This document shows positions 52,009 to 60,579 of a DNA stretch of 64,000 nt, in pieces. The notes beneath the pieces were generated by a model. That model was not told the DNA's origin, did no database searches, and worked only from the letters and a program-made list of their open reading frames with translations. The stretch is taken from NCBI RefSeq assembly GCF_024171735.1, contig NZ_JAMTCH010000003.1, positions 1,724,841-1,788,840 of the forward strand. The letters run 5' to 3'. This stretch comes from Prauserella alba. Its GTDB lineage: Bacteria; Actinomycetota; Actinomycetes; Mycobacteriales; Pseudonocardiaceae. Numbering within the stretch: position 1 is the stretch's first letter; every line of letters starts with the position of its first letter. A program made the position numbers and the translations under genes.

Positions 52009-53154
52009 TCACACCCTCGCGTAGATCCGCTCGGCGACCTCGGTCTTGCGGGCCCGCAGCTCCGCGACCGTGTCCGCCGGGTAGCCACCCTTCTCCGGGA
52101 CGTCGGGTACGCCGGTTCCCGCGGCATCGAGCATGGTCCAGCCACTGCCGAGATCGATCAGACTGCGGTGTTTCGTGTCGTAGTAGTCGGGGGACACGCT
52201 CACCGCGACACCGCGGGCACCGGCGGCCGCGGCGATCAGATGCAGGTGGAAGCGCGTCGAGATCCACAGCTGCCCTTCCAGTGCGGGCACACCGTCACGC
52301 CACAGTTCCGAGAACGGCATGAACGCCGCGCCGGGCAGGTCCGCCGCGAGCAGGTCGTACACGGCACGGTCGATCCGCGGGATGGCTTCGACGAACGTGA
52401 CGTCACCGGGCTCGACCTCCCAGCGCCGCAGAATCCCCTTCACCCTGCCCGCGAGCGCGGGCGGGCCGAGCTCGCCGATGTCCGACTGCACGCACACCAT
52501 GACGGCGCGGCTGTAATCCTGGAACACGGGTTCCGGCACGTCGAGGAACACGTCGTCACACGTGAACCCTGCCGGCGCGCCGTCGGCGAGCAGTTCGGCC
52601 GAGTCACGATCGCGTACGTCCACGACGTCGAACCGCGCGGCGAGCGAGTACAGCAGTTCCGCGATGTCCGCCGCAGCGGGCACGAATCCCTGCCCGGTCA
52701 TGGCCAAGCGCGCGCCCGAACGCACGCGGCCCGCGATCGCGCCGGCGAGCAGCCCCGCGTGCTGCGGCCAGAGTGCGTTGACGTAACCGCCGCCGATCAG
52801 ATGGATCACATCGGCGGTCGCGAGCAGCTCCACCCCGGGCCGGCAGCGCGGCGCCAGGCCGGGATCGTGGACGACCTTGCGGATCCAGGTCGCGACCGCC
52901 CACGGCTCGGGGTCCGGCGCCTCGACCGCCAGCCGCCACAGCGTGTTCGTGCATCGCAGGTTGGGGTGCAACCCGGCGAGCATCACCTGGGCCGTGCCGG
53001 GCGTGTGACAGTCGAGCCACACCTCCGCGTCCGGCTCGGTGCGTGCCAGATACCTGAGCCATGTCGCGGCGACCAGCTCGTCACCGTAGTTGGGCAGCCC
53101 GGTGGGACCGATCAGATAGATCCGACGAGGTGACGACGGGTCAGCGTGGGACAT
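52009..53154 (-). CDS. Polysaccharide pyruvyl transferase family protein
   Basis: This 381-residue protein has the pyruvyltransferase (CsaB/WcaK) pattern: an early PTGLPNYGDELVAATWLRYL (in part), VIHLIGGGYVNALWP in the middle and ISTRFHLHLIAAAAGARGV near the C-terminus. Family members add a pyruvate ketal to sugar residues of exopolysaccharide or wall polymers. ATG 53154 has no ribosome site but lies 8 bp after TAGCGT on the minus strand, consistent with a leaderless start. No glycan operon surrounds it. Confidence 0.85.
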   Translation of the reverse strand: MSHADPSSPRRIYLIGPTGLPNYGDELVAATWLRYLARTEPDAEVWLDCHTPGTAQVMLAGLHPNLRCTNTLWRLAVEAPDPEPWAVATWIRKVVHDPGLAPRCRPGVELLATADVIHLIGGGYVNALWPQHAGLLAGAIAGRVRSGARLAMTGQGFVPAAADIAELLYSLAARFDVVDVRDRDSAELLADGAPAGFTCDDVFLDVPEPVFQDYSRAVMVCVQSDIGELGPPALAGRVKGILRRWEVEPGDVTFVEAIPRIDRAVYDLLAADLPGAAFMPFSELWRDGVPALEGQLWISTRFHLHLIAAAAGARGVAVSVSPDYYDTKHRSLIDLGSGWTMLDAAGTGVPDVPEKGGYPADTVAELRARKTEVAERIYARV

Positions 53155-53226
53155 ACCGATGCACGCTAGCAGCACGGCCGCGCCCTCGGTGGTCCAACGC
53201 CCGCCGGTACGGCGACTGCCGTTCCC

Positions 53227-53805
53227 TCAGTTCTCGCGGATGCCGCGCCAGACCACGTCGGTGAGCTTCGCGACCTCCGCCTTCCAGTCGCCCTGCGGAT
53301 CGAGGTGGAACAGACCGAAGAGGCAACGGATGACGGTTTCGACCTCGGTGTCGGCCCGTACGTTCCCCGCGTCGACGTTCGCACGCAGCAGGTCCGACAG
53401 CGCGCAGCGCATCCGGTCGAACGCGCTGGCGGGTAGCGAACCGGATTCCTCGGCCGTCGCACTGATCCGCCGCAACGCTTCGGCCAGACCGCGTTTGGTC
53501 ATCATGTAGTGCGCGAGGTGGTCCGTGATCCACATCCGGAACGCGACCTCGGGCGGCTGCTCGGCGAGCAATGCCGGCACGGCCTCGACGATGTGGTCCA
53601 CCTCGCGTTCGTACACCGCGAGAATCAGCGACGCGGGCGTCGGGAAGTGCCGGTAGACGGTGCCGACACCCACGCCCGCCTGCTTCGCGATCGCGTTGAA
53701 CGACACCTCGCCGGTTCTGGTCAACGATGCGGCCGCCGCGGCCAGGATCACCTCGTGGTTGCGGCGGGTGTCGGCCCGCCGGCCACTCACCGACCCGGTG
53801 GACAT
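53227..53805 (-). CDS. TetR/AcrR family regulator of the molybdenum hydroxylase locus
   Basis: This 192-residue protein has a TetR DNA-binding domain (NHEVILAAAAASLTRTGEVS, then AIAKQAGVGVGTVYRHFPT) and a SBP/TetR_C-like ligand domain. ATG 53805 follows GGGAGGGGCG. It is divergent from the hydroxylase operon. Two identical-architecture palindromes between them (53865-53878, 53901-53914) are probably its operators, controlling itself and the operon. The inducer is likely an aldehyde or N-heterocycle. Confidence 0.9.
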   Translation of the reverse strand: MSTGSVSGRRADTRRNHEVILAAAAASLTRTGEVSFNAIAKQAGVGVGTVYRHFPTPASLILAVYEREVDHIVEAVPALLAEQPPEVAFRMWITDHLAHYMMTKRGLAEALRRISATAEESGSLPASAFDRMRCALSDLLRANVDAGNVRADTEVETVIRCLFGLFHLDPQGDWKAEVAKLTDVVWRGIREN

Positions 53806-53864
53806 CGCCCCTCCCGCACTCACTCGCCCGATTCATCGACCCGCGTAGCGTACCCGTTGCGAAG

Positions 53865-53914
53865 CGGATAGGTATCCGATAGCGTCGTCGACGTCACTCA
53901 CGGATACTTATCCG
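53865..53914. promoter_or_regulatory. Twin CGGATA-N2-TATCCG operators
   Basis: CGGATAGGTATCCG (53865-53878) and CGGATACTTATCCG (53901-53914) are palindromes 36 bp apart in the 166-bp divergent gap. The pair would let two repressor dimers cover both promoters. Confidence 0.75.
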
Positions 53915-53971
53915 CTTCCGGTCTCTCCATTCCGCCCTCGAAGCGCACCCGAACTGCGCGGAACGGATCCC

Positions 53972-54445
53972 ATGGACATCGCACTCCAGATCAACGGCAC
54001 CACCGAACACCTCGACGTCAGCCCCGGCGTCACGCTCCTGGACGCCTTGCGGGAACGCCTCGGCATCACGGGCCCGAAGAAGGGCTGCGACCGCGGCCAG
54101 TGCGGCGCCTGCACCGTCCATATCGGAGGTCGAACCGCCCTGTCCTGCCTCACCCTGGCAGCCACGGTGAGACAGCCCATCACCACCGTCGAAGGACTGT
54201 CGACTCACGACCAACTTCATCCGGTGCAGCGGGCGTTCGCGGACCAGGACGCCCTGCAGTGCGGCTTCTGCACACCCGGCCAGATCATGTCGGCCGTCGC
54301 CGCGACCGCCCAGGGAATCGACGACCCCGACGAGGTTCGCGAGTTCATGTCGGGCAACCTCTGCCGCTGCTCGGCCTACCCCAACATCGTTGCCGCCGTC
54401 CGCAGCGCGGGCAGCGAGGAAAGGCGAACCGATGCGACCGTTTGA
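53972..54445 (+). CDS. [2Fe-2S] subunit of molybdenum hydroxylase (YagT/PaoA type)
   Basis: This 157-residue subunit carries two [2Fe-2S] clusters: the plant-ferredoxin type in [16 protein letters not shown] with the later SCLTLA, and the helical one in QCGFCTPGQ and [10 protein letters not shown]. It passes electrons from the Mo centre to FAD. No Tat signal is seen, unlike E. coli PaoA, so the enzyme should stay in the cytoplasm. It overlaps the FAD subunit gene by 14 bp. Confidence 0.93.
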   Translation: MDIALQINGTTEHLDVSPGVTLLDALRERLGITGPKKGCDRGQCGACTVHIGGRTALSCLTLAATVRQPITTVEGLSTHDQLHPVQRAFADQDALQCGFCTPGQIMSAVAATAQGIDDPDEVREFMSGNLCRCSAYPNIVAAVRSAGSEERRTDATV

Positions 54446-55394
54446 GCTCACCGTGCCCGCGACGGTCGACGAGGCCGTCGCCGGCGGACACACGTTCCTG
54501 GCGGGCGGCACAACGCTCGTCGACCTCATGAAACTCGACGTCGTCGCACCACAGCGCGTGGCCGACATCACGGCACTCCCGTTCCACGGGATCAGCACCG
54601 AGGACGGCCTCCGCATCGGCGCCCTCGAGCGGATGAGTGACGTCGCGGCGCACCCCGGCGTACCGGCAGCCGTCACCCGCGCACTGCTGCTCAGTGCGTC
54701 GCAGCAGCTGCGCAACATGGCCACCATCGGCGGAAACCTCATGCAGCGCACCCGATGCGGCTACTTCCGCGACATCACGATGCCGTGCAACAAGCGCCGT
54801 CCCGGCAGTGGTTGCGCCGCTCTCGAGGGCAACAACCGCATGCACGCCGTCCTCGGCACGAGCCGGCACTGCGTCGCCACGCACGCCAGCGATCTCGCCG
54901 TCGCCCTCGTCGCGCTGGACGCCGAGCTCCGGATCACCGGACCGGACGGCGGGCGAACCGTCCCGCTGACCGACTTCTACCGCACCCCGGGCGAGCGACC
55001 GGACATCGAGAACGACCTGGGGTCCGGCGACCTGGTCACGGAGATCGTGATCCCGTATCCGGAGCTCGCGGCCAACTCGACCTACGTCAAGATCCGCGAC
55101 CGGCAGTCCTACGAGTTCGCCCTGTGTTCCGTCGCGGCCGCACTCGACGTCCGGGACGGCGTCGTCGCGGAGGCCCGGATCGCCGCGGGCGGCGTCGGCA
55201 CGATCCCCTGGCGCCTCCCCGGCGTCGAGGCCGCGCTGCGCGGCGAGCCTGCCACCGAAGCGGCCTTCACAGCAGCAGCCGAGATCGCCACCCACGGCAC
55301 CACACCGCTGGCACACAACGGATTCAAGGTGCCGCTGCTGAAGCGGACGCTCGTCCGTGCCCTGCTCGAACTGACCGGAGGAGACGAGCGATGA
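54432..55394 (+). CDS. FAD subunit of molybdenum hydroxylase (YagS/PaoB type)
   Basis: This 320-residue subunit has the FAD-binding AGGTTLVDLMKLDV and the MATIGGNLMQRTRC block. It continues C-G-Y-F-R-D with M-P-C-N-K-R and P-G-S-G-C, the extra cysteines that hold a [4Fe-4S] cluster in PaoB. That makes the complex of the YagTSR/PaoABC type rather than a simple xanthine dehydrogenase. The start at 54432 overlaps the first gene; the stop overlaps the third (ATGA at 55391-55394). Confidence 0.93.
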   Translation: MRPFELTVPATVDEAVAGGHTFLAGGTTLVDLMKLDVVAPQRVADITALPFHGISTEDGLRIGALERMSDVAAHPGVPAAVTRALLLSASQQLRNMATIGGNLMQRTRCGYFRDITMPCNKRRPGSGCAALEGNNRMHAVLGTSRHCVATHASDLAVALVALDAELRITGPDGGRTVPLTDFYRTPGERPDIENDLGSGDLVTEIVIPYPELAANSTYVKIRDRQSYEFALCSVAAALDVRDGVVAEARIAAGGVGTIPWRLPGVEAALRGEPATEAAFTAAAEIATHGTTPLAHNGFKVPLLKRTLVRALLELTGGDER

Positions 55395-57574
55395 CCGCGA
55401 GGCCGGATGCCCCGCTCAAAGTCACCGGAAGCGCCACCTACGCGCTGGACAACCTGGTCGACCGCGCCGCCCACGGCTTCCTGCTGCTCAGCACCGTCGC
55501 CCATGGCGAGGTGGCGTCGATGGACGTCGACGCCGTCCGATCGGCACCGGGCGTCCTCGGGGTGTACACGCCGTTCGAGCCACTCGCCCTGCATCCGGTC
55601 ACCTCGCCGTTGCTCGGCCCGATGTGGCTTCCGTTGCAGGACACAAACGTGACGCACCACGGCCAGCCGATCGGCTTCGTCGTCGCGGAGACGTTCGAGC
55701 AGGCGCGCGACGCCGCCGGCCTCGCCGCCGTCACCTACGAGGAGAGGCAGGCGGCCACGTCGTTCGCCGACGGACTCGCCTCGGCGGTCGACGCGCAGCC
55801 CGCCGCCAGCGAGGCTCCGCCCTCGCTCTCCGTGCTGGCCGACGGCGTGGCGTCCATCGAGGACGCACTCGACGCGAGTGACGTGACGATCGACGCGACC
55901 TACGAGACGGCCCCGCAGAACCACGCGGCGATGGAACCTCACTCCGCCGTAGCGGTCTGGGCCGATGGCGAGCTCACCGTGTACACGGGAAACCAGGCCT
56001 CCCACCTCGTGGCCGCCGACCTGGCCGGTGCGCTCGGACTGCCCGCCGATGCCGTGCAGGTCCGCAACCCCGTCGTGGGCGGCGCGTTCGGCGGCAAGGC
56101 CACGTCGATGCCCGCCGTGCTCGCCGCCGCCGCGGCACGGGAACTCGGCAGGCCGGTCAAGGCCGCGCTCACCCGCGAGCAGGTCTTCACCGCCACCGCC
56201 AACCGGCCCGCGACCGTGCAGCGCATCGCCCTCGGCGCACGCCGGGACGGCACCCTTGCCGCCGTGCGGCACGACTCGTGGTCGTCGGCCACACCGGACC
56301 TCGGCTTCATCGAACCGACCTCGCACGGCACGTCGCGGGAGTGGTATCGCACCGAGAACCTGGCCATCAGCCAGAAAGCCGTGCCGCTGAACATCCCGCC
56401 CGCGACCTTCATGCGTGCGCCCGGGGAGGGTCCGGGATCGTTCGCCCTCGAGAGCGCGATCGACGAACTGGCGGTGGCGCTCGCGATGGACCCGATCGCG
56501 CTGCGCACGCGCAACAACTCGACGGCACCTCCCGGCGAGGACCTGCAGTGGTCCAGCAAACACCTCGACGAGTGCTTCGAGGTCGGCGCGGCCCGATTCG
56601 GCTGGGAACGGCGGTCACCGGACGGCCGGGTCGAGGGCGATTGGCTCGTCGGCATGGGGACCGCGACGGCCATGTTCCCCGGCCTGCGATTCCCGGCGAC
56701 GGTCGGGGTGACACTGCACGCCGACGACACCGCCACGGTCGCGGCGTCCGGGGCCGACCCCGGCACCGGTCTGCTGGGTGTGCTGGGGATCGTCGGTGCC
56801 GAGTCGCTCGACCTCGACCGGGACCGCATCACCCCGCTGCTCGGCGATTCGCGACTGCCTCCCGGCGGCCTGTCCGGCGGTTCCACCGCGACCGCGAGTG
56901 CGGGTTCGGCGACGATGGTCGCCGCGGGCACGGTGATCGAGCAGCTGCTCGCGCTCGCGACGGCGCCCGACGGCCCGTTCCACGGCCGGGAGGTCGGCTA
57001 CGCCGACGGCAGCGTGCACGCCCTCGACGACACGGACCGGGCACCGATGACGTTCGGCGAGGTGTTGCGGTCGACCGGCCGCGACTCGCTGGGCGCCACC
57101 GGTACCACCGCACCCGGCGAGGAGATGGCGAAACACTCGTTCGGCTCGTGGGGAGCGCAGTTCTGCGAGGTGCGCGTGCACCGGTTGACGCGGGAGATAC
57201 GGGTGTCGCGGCTGCTCGGCGTGTTCGACGCGGGTCGGATCATCAACCCGCAGGCCGCTCGGAGCCAGCTCATGGGCGGCATGATCTGGGGCGTGTCCGC
57301 GGCGCTCCACGAGGGCATCGAGTTCGGCGCCGACGGCAGAGTCACCAACCGCGACCTCGCCGACTACCTCCTTCCCGTCAATGCGGACATCCCCGACGTC
57401 GACGTCCGGTTCGTCGAGCACCCCGACACCCTGCTCAGCGATCTCGGCGCCCGCGGGCTCGGCGAGATCGGGCTCGTCGGCATGGCGGCGGCCGTGGCCA
57501 ACGCCGTCCACAACGCGACCGGCGTCCGGGTGCGGCGAATCCCCATCCGGCTGGAGGATCTGCTCGAGGACTGA
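55391..57574 (+). CDS. Molybdopterin subunit of molybdenum hydroxylase (YagR/PaoC type)
   Basis: This 727-residue catalytic subunit has GGAFGGKATSMPAVLAA, FMRAPGEGPGSFALESAID (in part) and, near the end, GARGLGEIGLVGMAAAVANA, whose Glu is the catalytic base. Length is close to YagR (about 730). It should oxidise aldehydes or hydroxylate N-heterocycles with water as oxygen source. No PaoD/XdhC-type chaperone gene follows, so cofactor sulfuration must be done from elsewhere. The operon ends at a nested hairpin at 57572-57634. Confidence 0.92.
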   Translation: MTARPDAPLKVTGSATYALDNLVDRAAHGFLLLSTVAHGEVASMDVDAVRSAPGVLGVYTPFEPLALHPVTSPLLGPMWLPLQDTNVTHHGQPIGFVVAETFEQARDAAGLAAVTYEERQAATSFADGLASAVDAQPAASEAPPSLSVLADGVASIEDALDASDVTIDATYETAPQNHAAMEPHSAVAVWADGELTVYTGNQASHLVAADLAGALGLPADAVQVRNPVVGGAFGGKATSMPAVLAAAAARELGRPVKAALTREQVFTATANRPATVQRIALGARRDGTLAAVRHDSWSSATPDLGFIEPTSHGTSREWYRTENLAISQKAVPLNIPPATFMRAPGEGPGSFALESAIDELAVALAMDPIALRTRNNSTAPPGEDLQWSSKHLDECFEVGAARFGWERRSPDGRVEGDWLVGMGTATAMFPGLRFPATVGVTLHADDTATVAASGADPGTGLLGVLGIVGAESLDLDRDRITPLLGDSRLPPGGLSGGSTATASAGSATMVAAGTVIEQLLALATAPDGPFHGREVGYADGSVHALDDTDRAPMTFGEVLRSTGRDSLGATGTTAPGEEMAKHSFGSWGAQFCEVRVHRLTREIRVSRLLGVFDAGRIINPQAARSQLMGGMIWGVSAALHEGIEFGADGRVTNRDLADYLLPVNADIPDVDVRFVEHPDTLLSDLGARGLGEIGLVGMAAAVANAVHNATGVRVRRIPIRLEDLLED

Positions 57575-57634
57575 CACCGCGGCTCGGAGGAGCGGGTCTC
57601 GGGACGGATCCCGCAGGCCCGCTCCCCGGTGTCA
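57572..57634. terminator. Nested hairpin terminator
   Basis: TGACACCG...CGGTGTCA (outer, 8 bp) encloses GGAGCGGG...CCCGCTCC (8 bp). It lies across the hydroxylase stop and the gap to the convergent beta-lactamase gene. Confidence 0.65.
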
Positions 57635-57647
57635 CGGCCGCGGGGCG

Positions 57648-58556
57648 TCACCCGAGCCGCCGGCACGCGGACTCGGCGACCGCGGCCAGCGGTTCGCTGA
57701 GCGTGTCGTCCTCGTAGTCCGCGCCCCGGGTGAACGCCGCGACGACGAGCGGAGCACCGTCGGGCGTCCACGTGACCCCGACGTCGTTGCGCACGCCGTA
57801 CCAGCCCGCCCCGGTTTTGTCGGCCAGTTTCCAGCCCGCCGGTACGCCGGACCCGAACACCGGACCGGCGGTCCGGTTCGCCAGCATCCACGTGGTGAGC
57901 AGCCGCCGGTCCGCCGTGGACAGGGCGCGGCCCAGTACGAGTGTTCCGAACGTCTGCGCGATCGCCCGCGGCGACGTGGTGTCCCGCGGATCGCCGGGCG
58001 TGCCGGTGCTCATCTCCGGTTCCCACCGGTCGATCCGCGTGATCCGGTCGCCGACCGAGCGCGCGAACCGGGTGACCCCGGCGGGGCCGCCGAACTCGCG
58101 CATGAGGACGTTCGTGGCGGTGTTGTCGCTGACCGTCACCGCCGCCTCGGCGAGCTGCGCAACCGTCAGGCCATTTCGGACGGTGACCTCGGTGACGGGC
58201 GAGTTGATCACCAGGTCGTCGGCGGTCCAGCTGAGCCTGCGATCGGCCACGCTCGTCGGGAAGTCGCGCAGGATCCGCGCCGCCAGCAGCACCTTGAACA
58301 CCGAGCAGATCGGAAACCTCTCGTCGGGACGATGTTCCAGCATCGCACCCGTGCGCACATTGATCGCGGCCACGCCGAGGCGCCGCCGGTGCGTGCGTTC
58401 CAGCGCGGCGAACTCCTCGTCCACGCGTCCCTCACCGCCCGCATTCCGCGATGACGGCCGGCCTGCCACCGCCATCCCCGGCAGGCCGACCGTCACCGCC
58501 GTGGCCGCCGCTCCCGCGATCGCGGCACGCCTGCTCAGCCCTTCCCTCGTGTCCAC
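57648..58556 (-). CDS. Class A beta-lactamase, Tat-exported
   Basis: This 302-residue protein has a twin-arginine signal (LSRRAAIAG, then a short hydrophobic run ending M-A-V-A). All class A motifs are present: S70-x-x-K in CSVFKVL, S130-D-N in TVSDNTA, E166 in RWEPEMS and K234-T-G in ADKTGAGWYG. Position 170 is Ser instead of the usual Asn. It should hydrolyse penicillins or cephalosporins outside the membrane. GTG 58556 follows GGAGGAGACGAAG. It is divergent from the frameshifted LysR gene. Confidence 0.93.
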   Translation of the reverse strand: MDTREGLSRRAAIAGAAATAVTVGLPGMAVAGRPSSRNAGGEGRVDEEFAALERTHRRRLGVAAINVRTGAMLEHRPDERFPICSVFKVLLAARILRDFPTSVADRRLSWTADDLVINSPVTEVTVRNGLTVAQLAEAAVTVSDNTATNVLMREFGGPAGVTRFARSVGDRITRIDRWEPEMSTGTPGDPRDTTSPRAIAQTFGTLVLGRALSTADRRLLTTWMLANRTAGPVFGSGVPAGWKLADKTGAGWYGVRNDVGVTWTPDGAPLVVAAFTRGADYEDDTLSEPLAAVAESACRRLG

Positions 58557-58675
58557 CTTCGTCTCCTCCCTGTCCGTTCGGTGCGAACGATGGCACCGGG
58601 ACGGCGTGCCCGTCCAAGGACGCACACGCATGGGTCCATGTCGGCGCGACATACGACGGGGATCCGGCGGTGCGC

Positions 58676-58681
58676 GATACT
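58676..58681 (+). promoter_or_regulatory. Leaderless -10 element of the LysR gene
   Basis: GATACT ends seven bases before GTG 58689, with no Shine-Dalgarno. Confidence 0.45.
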
Positions 58682-58688
58682 GAACACC

Positions 58689-59661
58689 GTGGATCTCCTG
58701 CTGCACCTGCGCGGTTTCGTCGCCGTGGCCGAAGCACTCAGCGTGTCGGAGGCGGCGCTGCGGCTCGGTCTGGACCAGCCGCTGTTGAGCCGCCGGCTGC
58801 GCACGTTGGAGCGCGAACTGGGGGGTCGAGCTCGTCGACCGGACGCGCCGGCAGATCGCCGTGACTCCCGACGGCGCGGCACTGTTGCCGCGGGCCCGCC
58901 ATCTCGTCGAGCAGGCCGATCATCTCGTGCGCACCGTCCGCGACGCCGACCCGACGACGGTCACCCTGGCGACTCCCTCCGAGTCGGATCCCGCCGTGCT
59001 CGCCCGGCTGCTGCGGCTCCTCGACGACGCGCAGCTGGCCGTGAACCTCACGTGCTCCGACGACGGTGAGCCGCGTGCCGACAACTCGTGGACGGTGACC
59101 CGCTGCGAGCCCACCTCGGCGCGGTGGACGGTGCGGCTCGGTGCCGCGCCGGCACCCGGCGGGAGCGACCGCCCCGTCCGGCTGAGTGCGCTCCGGCCGC
59201 GGCGCGGCTCCCCCGCACGCCCTGTTCTGGTGCTGCACCACGACCTGGAACCTCCGCAGGGCGAGCGGCTCCACGCCGCCGCCGATGCCGCGGGTCTGTC
59301 GCCGGCGCTGATACGAGCGAAGCCGCCCCACATCGCGTTCACCGAGGCACTGGCGGGCAGGGCGCAGCTGCTCTGCACCGCGGCCGAGGCGCGACGACAC
59401 GGCCTGTCCTGGGCTCCGCTGGCCGATCCGCCGGTGCGGCGTGGGTACCGGCTCGCCGAGCGGGACCCGCTGCCGGCGGCACTCGCCGACGGCCCACTGC
59501 GAACGCCGGCATTGCAGCTGCTGGGCGCCGCCGTCTCCGCCGAATCGGACTCACCGGCGCCGGACACCGCCGAGTCGCCCGGCGCCGAGTTTCCCGCCTC
59601 CGAATCGCCCGGCGCCGGCTCGCCCGACCGCGTGACACGTCGATCGAAAGAGCAAACGTGA
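58689..59661 (+). pseudogene. LysR family regulator, frameshifted in a G6 run
   Basis: The N-terminal helix-turn-helix (RGFVAVAEALSVSEAALRLG, DQPLLSRRLRTLERELG) is read from GTG 58689. After a run of six G (58820-58825) the frame no longer matches the family. With five G it continues E-L-G-V-E-L-V-D-R-T-R-R-Q-I-A-V-T-P-D-G into the frame that ends at 59661, giving a 323-residue LysR with a divergent effector domain and a repetitive tail. The base count is therefore wrong or the gene is broken. Its stop overlaps the serine hydrolase start (GTGA), so the two are coupled. Confidence 0.88.
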
Positions 59662-60575
59662 CGGCGCCGCCGATGTCGGGCGATTCGGCCGAGCTCCTCG
59701 CGCTGGCCGACGACGTCTGGCACCGCTGGCGTGAGCTCCGGGTCCACGGCGGATTCGTCGCACGCAACATCGACACCGGCCGGCAACTCTGCGTCGACCC
59801 CGACCGCCCGTGGCCGCTCGCCTCCGTGGCCAAGGTGCCGCTGGGTCTCGTCGTCGCCGACCGGATCGCGCGGGGTGAGCTGCCGGGCGACACGATGCTG
59901 ACTCTCGATCCCGCGGACCGCAGCTACGGCCCCACGGGCCTGTCGGCGTTCCGGCACCCCGCGACGTGCGCGGTCGACGACCTGCTGCTCCAGATGATCA
60001 CGGTCAGCGACAACGCCGCCGCGGACGCACTGTTCGCACTCGTCCCACCGGCGGAGGCCACGTCCCGTCTCCGGCAGTGGGACGTGGACACGATCCACGT
60101 CCGCCACCCGATGCGGTTGATGTACGAGGCTGCGACGCGGATCGCCGGACCCGACTTCACGCTCGGGCGCCGCCTGGCCGTGGAAGGCGCCCGCCCGTGG
60201 GGCGGCCATGTGATCGACTCGCTCGACGTCCACCGCGCAACCGTGGGATCCGCCGCAGCCCTCGTCGACCTCCTGTGCCGCATCTGGACCGATGACATCG
60301 CCGAACCGGCGGCCACCGCCGCCGTGCGCGATGCCATGTCCCGCCAGCTGCTCAGTCCGCGTATCGGCGCCGACCTGCAGGCCGACGACATCCGCATCGC
60401 GGGCAAGACCGGCTCGTTCCTGACGCTGCGCCACGAGATCGGCGTCGTGTCCTGGGGTGCGTCCCGCGTGGCGGTCGCCGCACTCACCACCTCGGAACGC
60501 ACCGCCCGAATCCAGCACGACGTCGACCTCGCCGTCGGCGCCGCGGTCCGTGACGCCGTCGAAGCCCTGACCTGA
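59658..60575 (+). CDS. Serine hydrolase of class A beta-lactamase fold, no signal peptide
   Basis: This 305-residue protein has S-x-x-K in LASVAKVPL, S-D-N in TVSDNAAAD and K-T-G in IAGKTGSFLT. The omega-loop stretch before DVHRATVGSAAALVDLL lacks the E166-x-x-x-N170 pattern. It also lacks any export signal, so a classical beta-lactamase role is unlikely. The coupling to a LysR gene resembles ampR/ampC arrangement but in the same direction. It may be an esterase or peptidase on a cytoplasmic substrate. The GTG at 59658 overlaps the LysR stop. Confidence 0.82.
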   Translation: MTAPPMSGDSAELLALADDVWHRWRELRVHGGFVARNIDTGRQLCVDPDRPWPLASVAKVPLGLVVADRIARGELPGDTMLTLDPADRSYGPTGLSAFRHPATCAVDDLLLQMITVSDNAAADALFALVPPAEATSRLRQWDVDTIHVRHPMRLMYEAATRIAGPDFTLGRRLAVEGARPWGGHVIDSLDVHRATVGSAAALVDLLCRIWTDDIAEPAATAAVRDAMSRQLLSPRIGADLQADDIRIAGKTGSFLTLRHEIGVVSWGASRVAVAALTTSERTARIQHDVDLAVGAAVRDAVEALT

Positions 60576-60579
60576 CGCA

